Shown in pieces: positions 1-8,095 of a stretch of DNA of 38,340 nucleotides. Both the position numbers and the translations under genes were made by a program. Location of the stretch: positions 1 to 38,340 of the forward strand of contig UQYV01000033.1 of NCBI GenBank assembly GCA_900545245.1, given 5' to 3'. Position 1 is the first letter of the stretch; the number at the start of each line of letters is the position of its first letter. The stretch is from an uncultured Bacteroidales bacterium (GTDB lineage Bacteria > Bacteroidota > Bacteroidia > Bacteroidales > UBA932). The notes under the pieces are model-generated. The model made no database searches, was not told the DNA's origin, and worked only from the letters and a program-made list of their open reading frames with translations.

Positions 1-116
1 TGCATAAAAGGATGGGATGCAAGGCGGACGGTGAAGATGAAAGCGCAGCAACCTTTCGGTTGTGAGCATTTCATCAAGCCGCCCAACGCAGCAGACCGCC
101 TTTTAGGCGCCCCGTC
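1..116. other. Window edge, no gene seen
   Basis: This stretch lies downstream of the minus-strand peptide transporter. I see no convincing coding frame in it. It holds a small perfect hairpin (caacc/ggttg around a TTTC loop, 49-62) but no adjoining T-run, so I do not call a terminator. Confidence 0.4.
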
Positions 117-1676
117 CTATTTGGTGACGCGTTCCAACCACTTGACCATCCCAAACATCACACCCATAGAAATAAGGCAGACGCAAGCGAACACCGCCCA
201 GCACTGCCAAATAGGCCATGCGTTATACATCTTCGGTCCAAGGAAGAGAAGCAGGTTACCGACGGCAGTAGCACCAAGCCAGAGTCCCTGGCAAAGACCA
301 AGCATACTCTTAGGAGCCACTTTGGAAACGAACGAGAGTCCGAGCGGAGAAATGAAGAGTTCGGCGACAGTAAGGAAGAAATATGTCACGATGAGAACCC
401 ACCAGTGAGCCTTCCCAGCCATCTGCTCGTCAATCGGAAGAGCCTTGTAATCCGTTGCTGACGGATATCCGTGAACCATGGAGAACACCATAAGGAATAT
501 GAACGCGATAGATGCGATTCCCATGCCTATGCCGATTTTCTTCGGGGTGGAGACAGCCTTGCCCTTTTTTGTGAGGAACGAGAATATCGCCATAATCACC
601 GGAGTGAGAACAATCACGAAGAACGGGTTTATGGCCTGCCATACCTCAGGCGCGACAGCGGATGAGTCCACGAAGTCACGGGCAAAGAAAGAGAGCGACA
701 TTCCGTTCTGATGAAACGAGAACCAGAAGAAAATGACTATTCCGAGAACGGCAAAGAGGGCGTACATCCTCTGTTTGATTTCCTTCGCCATCGCAGCCTT
801 TTCCTCTGCGGTGTATTCCACGCCCTTCACGGCTTCCTTCTTCGATGGAGTAGGGAAAGTCTTCTGCGAACAGATGAAAATCACAAGGGAGATGAGCATC
901 GCGGCAACTGACGCTATGAACGAGTAGTGGATGCCCTCGTTGAATACCTTCAGATACTTCTCGCATGAAACTGCCATATCGGATACGCTTCCGCCGGCGG
1001 AGGTCATGAGGGCATTGAGGTTGTCGAGAGCCTGTGCACTCATGGCCGAAGAGTCACTGAGGAACTGATGGCAGAGGGCAGGAAGCTGCGCATTGTACAC
1101 AAGATCGTTGGCGTTCAACCACCACTCGCGCAGAAGCGGAGCGACGAACGGGGCGATGAGACCACCGACATTTATGAACACATAGAAGATCTGAAAGCCG
1201 GAATCACGCTTCGACTTGGCCTCGGCAAGCGCTTCCGGGCCTTTCTTTGCCGCTTCTGCCTCGAAGTTATCGTACATCTGTCCGACGATAGCCTGAAGGT
1301 TACCTTTGAAGAGACCGTTGCCGAACGCGATGAGAAACAGCGCAAAGCAGGTCAGAGGAAGAAGCCAGGTTATGTTGCCGGAAGTGGCAAGCACAGGAAT
1401 GGATAGGAGCACATAACCGGAAGCCATGACGATGAGTCCGGTGCGGATTGTACCCTTATAGTTCTGAGTCTTGTCGGCAATGATACCTCCGACAAGGCTC
1501 AAGATGTAGATTCCGGCATAGAACACGGAATAGATGCTGCCGGCGGCGCTTTCACCGAGGCCGAACTTCGAGCAGAGGAAGAGAACGAGAACGGCGTTCA
1601 TGATGTAGTAGCCGAAACGCTCACCCATGTTGCTCAGGGCTGCTGCCAGCAGCCCCTTTGGATGTCCTTTAAACAT
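117..1676 (-). CDS. POT/PTR family proton-coupled oligopeptide MFS transporter
   Basis: Inner-membrane importer of di- and tripeptides driven by the proton gradient. The 519-residue protein is hydrophobic throughout, with about 12 or more membrane segments. The N terminus carries the family's first-helix signature as NMGERFGYY (residues about 16-24), followed by the GGIIADK loop after the next helices, which is typical of POT transporters. The first Glu of the classical ExxERFxYY motif is Asn here. I chose the ATG at 1676 because the protein then begins MFKGHPKGLL directly before helix 1; the open frame further upstream only overlaps pepD and is not membrane-like. The gene starts 19 nt after the pepD stop, so transporter and dipeptidase are probably cotranscribed. 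The substrate is inferred from the family. Confidence 0.93.
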   Translation of the reverse strand: MFKGHPKGLLAAALSNMGERFGYYIMNAVLVLFLCSKFGLGESAAGSIYSVFYAGIYILSLVGGIIADKTQNYKGTIRTGLIVMASGYVLLSIPVLATSGNITWLLPLTCFALFLIAFGNGLFKGNLQAIVGQMYDNFEAEAAKKGPEALAEAKSKRDSGFQIFYVFINVGGLIAPFVAPLLREWWLNANDLVYNAQLPALCHQFLSDSSAMSAQALDNLNALMTSAGGSVSDMAVSCEKYLKVFNEGIHYSFIASVAAMLISLVIFICSQKTFPTPSKKEAVKGVEYTAEEKAAMAKEIKQRMYALFAVLGIVIFFWFSFHQNGMSLSFFARDFVDSSAVAPEVWQAINPFFVIVLTPVIMAIFSFLTKKGKAVSTPKKIGIGMGIASIAFIFLMVFSMVHGYPSATDYKALPIDEQMAGKAHWWVLIVTYFFLTVAELFISPLGLSFVSKVAPKSMLGLCQGLWLGATAVGNLLLFLGPKMYNAWPIWQCWAVFACVCLISMGVMFGMVKWLERVTK

Positions 1677-1695
1677 ATTTATTTCTTTTTTGTTA

Positions 1696-3183
1696 TTATT
1701 TCTCAGGTATCGCTGCAAGCACAGCCTTGAGGAAATCCCAAGCCTTGACCACAGACGGGATGTTCGCCCGCTCGTCAGGAGAATGCGGACTGAGGAGGGT
1801 CGGTCCGAATGAGACCATGTCCCAGTGTGGGTAGGCGCCGCTGAGAATGCCGCACTCAAGTCCGGCATGGATTGCCATCACTGCCGGTTCCTTACCATAG
1901 AGTTCATGATAGACCTTCTTCATAGTGGCGAGAATCGCAGATGAAGGGTTTGGAGCCCATCCGGAATAGCCTCCGGTGAATTCCGTGGAAATCCCCGCGA
2001 GTTTGAATACCGCGTCGAACTTTTCGGCAAGAGCCTCCTTCGCAGAATCGACGGAGCTCCTCATAAGGGTCTTAAGCGCGAACTCGCCCTTCTCTATCTT
2101 GACGACAGCCAGGTTGTTGGAAGTCTCCACAAGTCCCGGAATGTCGCTGCTCATCCTCTCCACGCCATCAGGGCAGGCAAGAATTGTACGAATGAAACGG
2201 AGCGCGTCCTCCTCAGGAACATAAAGACACTCGCTGTGGTCACAGCACTCCCCTTCCTCACATTTGTATGGTTCAAAGACCATCTGCGCGTCAGGGTCGG
2301 TCGTCGCATACTCGGCCTTGATTGCCGCAAAAGTCTCCTCTGCAACACGTTTTGCCTCAACCACCTTATTCTCAGGAATATAGACAGTAGCGAAGGCCTC
2401 ACGCGGAATCGCGTTTCGGAGCGTGCCCCCTTCAAGGTCAAGGAGCTTCACGTCTGCCTTGGTGATGAGCGCATAGAGCATCCGCGCCATAACCTTGTTA
2501 GCGTTGGCGCGGTAAAGGATGATATCCATCCCTGAATGTCCGCCCTTGAAACCCTTTACGGCCAATGACCAACACTTCCAGTCCTTTGCAGGCTCTTCCG
2601 GCGCATATTTCGCAAGTGCTGAAGCGTCAAGCCCTCCGGCACAGCCGACATAGAGCTCACCTTCCGTCTCCGAGTCGAGGTTGATGAGGATCTCGCCTTT
2701 GAGCACACCTGGCTTGAGAGCCTGCGCACCGGTCATCCCTGTCTCCTCGTCAAACGTCACGAGAACTTCGAGAGGTCCGTGCTTGATGTCGTCGGATTCA
2801 AGCACAGAAAGCGCCATTGCCACGCCGAGTCCGTTGTCTGCACCGAGAGTCGTACCCTTCGCGCGAACCCAGTCCCCGTCGATTACCGTTTCAATCGGGT
2901 CTTTTTCAAAATCATGCACGGTGTCGGCGTTCTTCTGCGGCACCATATCCATATGTCCCTGAAGAATCACGCCCTTCATATTCTCGCAGCCCGGAGTCGC
3001 TGCCTTGCGGATGATGACGTTACCGATAGGATTGCCGTCGATAATGGTCTCGAAACCATGGTTTACTCCCCAGTCATAGAGATATTTTGCGATTTTTTCC
3101 TCGTGCTTCGATGGTCTCGGGACACGGGTGATTTCATAAAAGTTCTTCCACACAATCTGCGGATCCAAATCCTTTATTGTCAT
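1696..3183 (-). CDS. pepD: Aminoacyl-histidine dipeptidase (PepD, peptidase family M20C)
   Basis: Cytosolic di-zinc exopeptidase that splits Xaa-His and other dipeptides. The 495-residue length is normal for PepD. Visible M20 landmarks are GHMDM (H76, D78), GADNG (D116), DEETG (general base and zinc Glu, about 146-147), NLDSE (D170) and a C-terminal PHSPDE segment (H467). A small lid domain lies between about 210 and 380. An unusual Cys cluster (C308, C313, C314, C319) lies in the lid region and is not a known M20 metal site. It sits 16 nt after the DUF4831 gene and 19 nt before the POT transporter, so imported dipeptides would meet their hydrolase from the same transcript. Confidence 0.96.
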   Translation of the reverse strand: MTIKDLDPQIVWKNFYEITRVPRPSKHEEKIAKYLYDWGVNHGFETIIDGNPIGNVIIRKAATPGCENMKGVILQGHMDMVPQKNADTVHDFEKDPIETVIDGDWVRAKGTTLGADNGLGVAMALSVLESDDIKHGPLEVLVTFDEETGMTGAQALKPGVLKGEILINLDSETEGELYVGCAGGLDASALAKYAPEEPAKDWKCWSLAVKGFKGGHSGMDIILYRANANKVMARMLYALITKADVKLLDLEGGTLRNAIPREAFATVYIPENKVVEAKRVAEETFAAIKAEYATTDPDAQMVFEPYKCEEGECCDHSECLYVPEEDALRFIRTILACPDGVERMSSDIPGLVETSNNLAVVKIEKGEFALKTLMRSSVDSAKEALAEKFDAVFKLAGISTEFTGGYSGWAPNPSSAILATMKKVYHELYGKEPAVMAIHAGLECGILSGAYPHWDMVSFGPTLLSPHSPDERANIPSVVKAWDFLKAVLAAIPEK

Positions 3184-3199
3184 AGCTATAATATATTAA

Positions 3200-4060
3200 T
3201 TATTTCTTTTCCACCGGTACGAGGTCGTCATATACATGTTCGTAGCCGAGTTGAGGAATGACGACATTGCCCTGAAGGAGCACATTCGCCCCGTCACGCA
3301 TCTTGAGCACGCATTCCGCCGGGATAAATTCAGTCTTGGACTCCCATTGGAAGCCTTTCGGAGCCTTCTTCCTCTTCTTTGCAGGAGCGGCAGTCTCGTC
3401 CGACGGCTCCGGAAGATTTGTCGGAATCAGTTCAAGGGTGACCATCCTTCCCTCAATATGCTCTGCCGGGAGGAGACCATTCTCGGAAATGCGGAACGCC
3501 ACATAGAGATGGCTGTCCTCACCGGCTTTTGGAAGCACTATGAACTCGCCTTCAATGCTGTTTGTGACCGTGTAACCGAGAAACAGCTTGAGCAGTTCAT
3601 TCTCCTGGCGGGCAAACTCGTCAAGCGTGAGTTTAAGGCTCTCGCCGGAAAGGGACATGTCCGTGTCGCCGGTGAGAATCTGGTAACGCTTCTGTCGTAT
3701 GTCCATAATCTGGTCGGCAGCACGTGCCGCTGAGAGCTCGATGCTGCGCTGTCCAACATTTGCCTTGAGCAGAGGGATTGCCGAGAAATCGGCCGTCTTC
3801 TTGAGCGGCTTCCCGGAAGTGAATCCCAGCTCATCCGATGCGGAGGGCACCGAAACCACCTTAACTGCGGTCATCACAGTCGATGTGGAAGAAGCCTGTT
3901 CGGCCTCAACTCCGAGATATTTGACTGAATATTTAGCATACGGGCCGGCATAGAACCGTTCCTGAACTGCGTTCACCTTGATTTTCAGGGCAACCGGAGA
4001 CTGTGCCGCGGCGGGAAGCCCGAGGAGGCCCGCAAACATAAAGAGCAATATACGTTTCAT
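3200..4060 (-). CDS. DUF4831 family exported protein
   Basis: A 286-residue protein with a clear Sec signal peptide (MKRILLFMFAGLLGLPAAAQ, cleavage near residue 20), so it is expected in the periplasm or cell envelope. The remainder matches what I recall of DUF4831, a Bacteroidota family of unknown function. Recognisable features are KYLGVEAE (about 46-53), DIRQKRYQILTGD (about 122-134) and a mixed Arg/Lys-rich stretch KKRKKAPKGFQW near residue 230. I used the ATG at 4060; an in-frame TTG six bases upstream is possible but adds nothing. It is located between an acyltransferase gene (38 nt upstream) and pepD (16 nt downstream), probably in one transcript. Function unknown. Confidence 0.8.
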   Translation of the reverse strand: MKRILLFMFAGLLGLPAAAQSPVALKIKVNAVQERFYAGPYAKYSVKYLGVEAEQASSTSTVMTAVKVVSVPSASDELGFTSGKPLKKTADFSAIPLLKANVGQRSIELSAARAADQIMDIRQKRYQILTGDTDMSLSGESLKLTLDEFARQENELLKLFLGYTVTNSIEGEFIVLPKAGEDSHLYVAFRISENGLLPAEHIEGRMVTLELIPTNLPEPSDETAAPAKKRKKAPKGFQWESKTEFIPAECVLKMRDGANVLLQGNVVIPQLGYEHVYDDLVPVEKK

Positions 4061-4098
4061 ATCCAAAACTGTTTTGTTTTCATTTCACATTTCATTCG

Positions 4099-5040
4099 TC
4101 ACTTTTCAAGGTTCAGGCGCGGGTCTGAATATGAAAAGTCCTTCCACCTCTTGTGAGACCACAGCCAGTTGTCCGGATGCCGGTAGATCTCGTCTTCGAG
4201 ACAGTCATAATACTTCCGGATGATTTCCTCCGGCTCCATTTCCGAAGCGTCCATGCAAATCGGAGTGAAGGAAACGTCGTAATGTCCGCGACTCATGCGC
4301 TCAAAGTTCATGTAGAGGACTGCAAAACCGAGTTTGTGGGCAATCTCCGCAGGTCCGAGGAAAGCCTTTGTAGGCTGGTTCATAAAGTTTCCTATCTCAA
4401 CGGCAGAGACATACGGACTCTGGTCAATGTTCAGGAAATAGGCAAGACGCTCCTTCCTGTTAGTGAGCATGTAGCGCAGCAACTGCCTTGATTCCAGCAT
4501 CATATCCGCGCTGACGCTCATAGATGTGCGGCTGGCCTTGAAGAAGTCGTCCCAAAGAGCGTTGTTCAGCCTCTTGTAGACACAACGTAGGCTTGACTCC
4601 GGAAGCGGAAAGGCCGGAGAATCGGCGCACGCGGAATGCGGTATGCCACCCATCAGTTCCCAATTCCCGCAATGGGAGTAGAGAATCACAACCGAAGGAG
4701 CCGAGTTCCACGCCTCTTCGAGCACTTTCGAGTTCGTGACCGTGACGAGAGAGGAGCGCATCATCTTCTTCGGATTCGCCCCGAAGAACCATATAGCCTC
4801 AACGATGATTTCCGCCATGTGACGGTAGTAGAGTTTTGAAAAGCGTTCTATATCATCATAATAGCATGCTGTGGAAGGGAACGAGCGTCCCATATTTATC
4901 GCGACAACGTCCCGCCTATAGCCGACGACGCTGCGAAGCACCCATGCGATGACATCTGCCCAAAAGTAGTGCACCTTCAACGGGAATATAGCGAGAAAGC
5001 GCACTGCTGCAGTCAATAATGTCAGCTTAAAATTCTTCAT
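4099..5040 (-). CDS. Lysophospholipid/lipid A acyltransferase family protein (LpxL/HtrB-like)
   Basis: Predicted inner-membrane acyltransferase that would add a secondary acyl chain to the lipid A precursor or a related lipid on the cytoplasmic face. The 313-residue protein has an N-terminal hydrophobic anchor (about residues 5-40), the catalytic HX4E motif as HCGNWE (123-128) after a beta strand, and the C-terminal signature NWLWSHKRWK (about 291-300), all usual for the LABLAT family. The ATG at 5040 was chosen because it gives the standard N terminus; the open frame extends upstream without homology-like content and would cover the promoter. A TATATTTG element ends only six bases before this ATG, so the mRNA leader may be very short. 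The acceptor lipid is inferred. Confidence 0.88.
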   Translation of the reverse strand: MKNFKLTLLTAAVRFLAIFPLKVHYFWADVIAWVLRSVVGYRRDVVAINMGRSFPSTACYYDDIERFSKLYYRHMAEIIVEAIWFFGANPKKMMRSSLVTVTNSKVLEEAWNSAPSVVILYSHCGNWELMGGIPHSACADSPAFPLPESSLRCVYKRLNNALWDDFFKASRTSMSVSADMMLESRQLLRYMLTNRKERLAYFLNIDQSPYVSAVEIGNFMNQPTKAFLGPAEIAHKLGFAVLYMNFERMSRGHYDVSFTPICMDASEMEPEEIIRKYYDCLEDEIYRHPDNWLWSHKRWKDFSYSDPRLNLEK

Positions 5041-5046
5041 ATTCTG

Positions 5047-5080
5047 CAAATATATCAAAAAACTTGCATAATTACGCAAA
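5047..5080 (-). promoter_or_regulatory. Candidate promoter of the acyltransferase gene
   Basis: On the minus strand a perfect Bacteroidota -7 element TATATTTG (5047-5054) is preceded after 22 bp by TTTG (5077-5080). The usual spacing is near 19-21 bp. Its downstream end is six bases from the start codon at 5040, which predicts an almost leaderless mRNA. Confidence 0.55.
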
Positions 5081-5108
5081 ACCGATGGCAAGTTTGGGTG
5101 TCTTTTAA

Positions 5109-5116
5109 TAAATTTG
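5109..5116 (+). promoter_or_regulatory. Candidate -7 element of the TIGR02757 gene
   Basis: TAAATTTG fits the Bacteroidota -7 consensus TAnnTTTG and lies 24 bases before the ATG at 5141. A TTTG at 5093-5096 is only 12 bp upstream, too close for a normal -33 box, so only the -7 part is supported. Confidence 0.4.
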
Positions 5117-5140
5117 CGTTCCGAAACAAAATGCGGATAT

Positions 5141-5854
5141 ATGGACGAAAGAACAAGGGAGAGACTCATCGAATGGGCCGTGACATACAATGACAGGAAA
5201 TATTTCACCGAAGACCCGATTGCGTTTCCGAGGCATTTTGCCGAAAACTATGCGTCGGGAAACTGCGGGCTTGCGGACGTGGAGATTGCAGCCGTGATTG
5301 CGGCGCACCTTGCCTGGGGACGAAGGGCGATGATTGTGCGTGACTGCGGACGTGCATTCGATGAAATGAACTGGAGGCCATACGATTATGTAATGAACGG
5401 GGAATACCGGAATGATGACGTGAGCCTGCACAGGACGGTGAAATGGAGCGAGTTTGCTCAAATATGTGCCCGGCTGCGCGAGCTATACTCAGAATGTGGG
5501 GAGGCGGCTTCGCCGAGTCTGGAGGGGTTGGACGATGAAGGGTTCAGAGTGAGGGTATATGGACAAAGACCTGATCGCAGGGCTCCGAACAAGAAGATAA
5601 ACATGATGCGCAGATGGTTGGTGCGCGACGACGGGAAGGTGGACCTCGGAGTGTGGAAACATACGGACAGGCGCAACTTGATAATTCCGCTTGACGTGCA
5701 TGTCTATGACGAGGCGAAGGCGCTGGGCCTCACGACGCGACGGCAGAAGGACATCGTGACGGCAACAGAGATTACGGACAGTTTTCGGGAGATATTCCCG
5801 AACGACCCATGTCTGGGTGACTTCGCCCTTTTCGGATATGGCATAACTCATTGA
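5141..5854 (+). CDS. TIGR02757 (DUF2400) family protein
   Basis: A 237-residue soluble protein that I recognise as the TIGR02757 family, widespread in Bacteroidota and without an established function. Recognisable segments are EDPIAFPRHF (near 28), AAVIAAHLAWGRRAMI (near 52), the basic NKKINMMRRWLVRDDGKVDLG region and the IIPLDVHVYDEAKALGL segment, which is the best conserved part. The ATG at 5141 was preferred to an in-frame TTG at 5114, which overlaps the promoter-like element. It is divergent from the acyltransferase gene. Its stop codon overlaps the first unit of a 16-bp tandem repeat that precedes the next gene. No signal peptide or membrane segment. Confidence 0.85.
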   Translation: MDERTRERLIEWAVTYNDRKYFTEDPIAFPRHFAENYASGNCGLADVEIAAVIAAHLAWGRRAMIVRDCGRAFDEMNWRPYDYVMNGEYRNDDVSLHRTVKWSEFAQICARLRELYSECGEAASPSLEGLDDEGFRVRVYGQRPDRRAPNKKINMMRRWLVRDDGKVDLGVWKHTDRRNLIIPLDVHVYDEAKALGLTTRRQKDIVTATEITDSFREIFPNDPCLGDFALFGYGITH

Positions 5855-5898
5855 TACATATTTTTATTGACATATATCTTTATTGAGACATATGAAGG
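5851..5898 (+). repeat. Three 16-bp imperfect tandem repeats upstream of the zeta-like kinase gene
   Basis: Three consecutive 16-bp units begin TTGA: TTGATACATATTTTTA (5851-5866), TTGACATATATCTTTA (5867-5882) and TTGAGACATATGAAGG (5883-5898). All share TTGA and an internal ACATAT or CATATAT core. The array fills the space between the TIGR02757 stop and the kinase gene, the place expected for an operator. The third unit contains the ATG of a 10-codon reading frame. The regulatory role is inferred. Confidence 0.5.
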
Positions 5899-5924
5899 AA
5901 GAAACGCATCTATTGGAGGATTAA
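5892..5924 (+). other. Possible 10-codon upstream reading frame
   Basis: A short frame encodes MKEETHLLED and stops at 5924. Its end contains the GGAGGA that serves the kinase gene, and its stop is four bases before the kinase ATG at 5929. It could be a leader peptide coupling translation to the kinase, or chance. Too short to judge by composition. Confidence 0.25.
5915..5920 (+). promoter_or_regulatory. Strong Shine-Dalgarno site of the zeta-like kinase gene
   Basis: GGAGGA lies eight bases before the ATG at 5929. Most genes in this window lack such a site, so this one is unusually strong and fixes the start of the kinase. Confidence 0.6.
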
Positions 5925-5928
5925 CAGG

Positions 5929-6564
5929 ATGTCCATGCCAAAACTTTACATCGTATCGGGCTGCAACGGCTCAGGGAAGACGACGGCGTCATACACGCTG
6001 TTGCCTGAGATGCTCGAATGCGCACAGTTCGTGAATTCAGACGAGTTCGCAAAAGGGCTGTCGCCTTACGAACCGGAGAAAGTGCCGCTTCAGGCAAGCA
6101 GATACATGCTGATGAAGATTCAGTATCTGTTCCGCAAAAAGAAGGATTTCGGAATAGAGACAACATTGGCGACACGCACACTGCTGAAGATGGTGCGCAA
6201 GGCGCAGGCTGAGGGCTATTTCGTGACTGTCATCTATTTTTGGCTCGACTCTCCGGAGAGGGCGATGGAGAGGGTCAAGGCAAGGGTTGAGAAAGGCGGA
6301 CACAACATTCCGGTAGAGACAATAATAAGGCGCTACTACGTCGGCCTTGAGTATTTTTTCAATGATTACATGAAAATCTGCGATCGCTGGATTCTCGCTG
6401 ACAATTCCCAACCGCCGTTCAAGGTCGTGGCCGAGGGATTCCGGGAGACCGGAGAAGTGATCGTGAGGGATGCCGCAACATTCGAGCGGATAAAGAAAGT
6501 GTGTGAGGATGGGCGTGTAAGGCTTTCGGAGGAAGAGGGGGACGGAGACGCCATTGCCGGATAG
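5929..6564 (+). CDS. Zeta-toxin-like P-loop kinase/ATPase
   Basis: A 211-residue P-loop protein with Walker A GCNGSGKTT (11-19), an NSDEF motif (36-40) in the position of the zeta-toxin acidic residues, IETTL (76-80), and the family-typical RVKARVEKGGHNIP (115-128) followed by an RRY segment. Zeta toxins phosphorylate UDP-N-acetylglucosamine and block cell-wall synthesis. Many chromosomal relatives of this compact form are uncharacterised and may phosphorylate other substrates. No epsilon-type antitoxin or other small partner is visible beyond the 10-codon frame directly upstream. The gene has a strong GGAGGA site and is followed after nine bases by tldD, so the two may be cotranscribed. Calling it a toxin would be inference. 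Confidence 0.8.
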   Translation: MSMPKLYIVSGCNGSGKTTASYTLLPEMLECAQFVNSDEFAKGLSPYEPEKVPLQASRYMLMKIQYLFRKKKDFGIETTLATRTLLKMVRKAQAEGYFVTVIYFWLDSPERAMERVKARVEKGGHNIPVETIIRRYYVGLEYFFNDYMKICDRWILADNSQPPFKVVAEGFRETGEVIVRDAATFERIKKVCEDGRVRLSEEEGDGDAIAG

Positions 6565-6573
6565 AAGAGATTT

Positions 6574-8079
6574 ATGGAGATGGAGAAAGAAGAAAATCAT
6601 TACCTTGAGCTTTTCGGGGTAAGCATGGCAAATCTTGAAAGTCTCATGGCGGGAGCATTGTCTTCCGGAGCGGATTTCGCCGACATCTACCTTGAATGCA
6701 CCAGCTATACAAATCTGCTGCTGAAGGATTCGCAAGTGACTTCCGGAGGCTACCACGAAGATTTCGGAGCCGGGATCCGCGTGCTCTGCGGTGAGCGGAC
6801 GGGCTATTCCTACTGCGAGACGACAGAACGCCGGGATATGGAGGCGGCAGTGCGGGCGGCATCTGCAATTTGCGCGGCCGGAGGCGGCTCTCAAGCCATC
6901 AGAGCCGGAAGGCAGAGTGGGCGCCGCATTTGTGCAGACATGTATGGGAACACGCTGGAAAAAGCAGCGGCAGGCAGAAAGAGCCGAAGCGGACTCTACG
7001 AAATGATAGAGAGTTGGGAAAGTTGCAGCCGCCGGAAGATGGCAGATATGCTAAAGAGAATTGAGGAGGAACTACGCAGGCGCGAGCCGAGGACGGTGAA
7101 GGTCATAGCACAGATTTCTGACAGCGTGAGCCGGGTGATGATGTACAACTCGCTTGGGGAACTGACATTCGAGACCCGTCCGATGGGGAGCGTTTCGGTG
7201 TCCGCCGTGTTCTCGGGACATGGGCTTGACGGAAAGATGACCAATATCACGAAATCGGAGTCGCGCAGTTTCAGGGCAGGTGCTGAGATGCTGTCCGAGA
7301 ACTTGGTGAAGGAACTCACGGACGGCGTGCTGCGCAATCTTGACGCGCGTTTTGAGGCCATACGTCCAAAGGGCGGTAGGATGCCTGTGGTGATGGGCGC
7401 CGGAGCATCCGGAATTTTGCTGCACGAAGCCATGGGACATGCCTTTGAGGCAGACTTCAACCGAAAGGGGCAGTCAATCTTTTCGGACAGGATGGGTCAG
7501 AGAATTTGCGCCACGGGGATCAGCATTGTGGACGACGGGACAATACCCGGCAACCGCGGGGCATGCGCATTCGACGATGAGGGCATTCCTGGACAGAAGA
7601 CATACATGGTCGAGGACGGTGTTCTGACAAGCTATCTTCATGACCGCATAAGCGCCGCCTGGTACGGGGTATCCCCCACCGGGAACGGACGCAGGGAGAA
7701 TTTCCGCGTCAATCCGATCCCGCGTATGAGGGCCACATACATGGAAAACGGAGACTGTGATGCTTCGGACATCATAGCCTCCGTAAAAAAGGGAATATAT
7801 GTCGATGAGTTCTCGAATGGTCAAGTGCAGATCGGTGAGGGTGACTTCACTTTCTATGTGAACAGCGGTTTCCTCATCGAGGACGGCCGCCTGACTGCAC
7901 CGGTCAAGGACATCAATATCATCGGAAATGGTCCCGACGCTCTCGCGGACATCACGATGGTCGGAAACGATCTCAAGATAAGCAACGGCACCTGGACCTG
8001 CGGAAAAGAGCAGTCCGTGCCGGTGTCAGTAGGCATCCCCACCATACTTGTCAGGGCATTGACAGTAGGCGGGGAATAA
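6574..8079 (+). CDS. tldD: TldD/PmbA family metalloprotease (TldD type)
   Basis: A 501-residue cytosolic metallopeptidase of family U62. The zinc motif HEAMGH (284-289) fits HExxxH, followed by AFEAD. The C terminus holds WTCGKEQSVPVSVG (about 474-487), a TldD hallmark. TldD normally forms a heterodimer with TldE/PmbA, which lacks the zinc motif, to cleave unfolded peptides and leader peptides of modified peptides. No TldE gene lies next to it here, although paired genes are common. The ATG at 6574 is used; another ATG at 6580 is equally plausible. It starts nine bases after the zeta-like kinase and converges on the DUF6515 gene with only 16 bases between the stops. Confidence 0.92.
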   Translation: MEMEKEENHYLELFGVSMANLESLMAGALSSGADFADIYLECTSYTNLLLKDSQVTSGGYHEDFGAGIRVLCGERTGYSYCETTERRDMEAAVRAASAICAAGGGSQAIRAGRQSGRRICADMYGNTLEKAAAGRKSRSGLYEMIESWESCSRRKMADMLKRIEEELRRREPRTVKVIAQISDSVSRVMMYNSLGELTFETRPMGSVSVSAVFSGHGLDGKMTNITKSESRSFRAGAEMLSENLVKELTDGVLRNLDARFEAIRPKGGRMPVVMGAGASGILLHEAMGHAFEADFNRKGQSIFSDRMGQRICATGISIVDDGTIPGNRGACAFDDEGIPGQKTYMVEDGVLTSYLHDRISAAWYGVSPTGNGRRENFRVNPIPRMRATYMENGDCDASDIIASVKKGIYVDEFSNGQVQIGEGDFTFYVNSGFLIEDGRLTAPVKDINIIGNGPDALADITMVGNDLKISNGTWTCGKEQSVPVSVGIPTILVRALTVGGE

Positions 8080-8095
8080 TCAGAAGCTGTTTAAA

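Noticed and set aside
31..408. Plus-strand frame of 125 codons at the window start
   Set aside because: Most of it is antisense to the transporter C terminus, and its sequence has no domain-like features.
1677..1868. N-terminal extension of the peptide transporter frame
   Set aside because: It overlaps pepD, is not hydrophobic, and the ATG at 1676 starts directly before helix 1.
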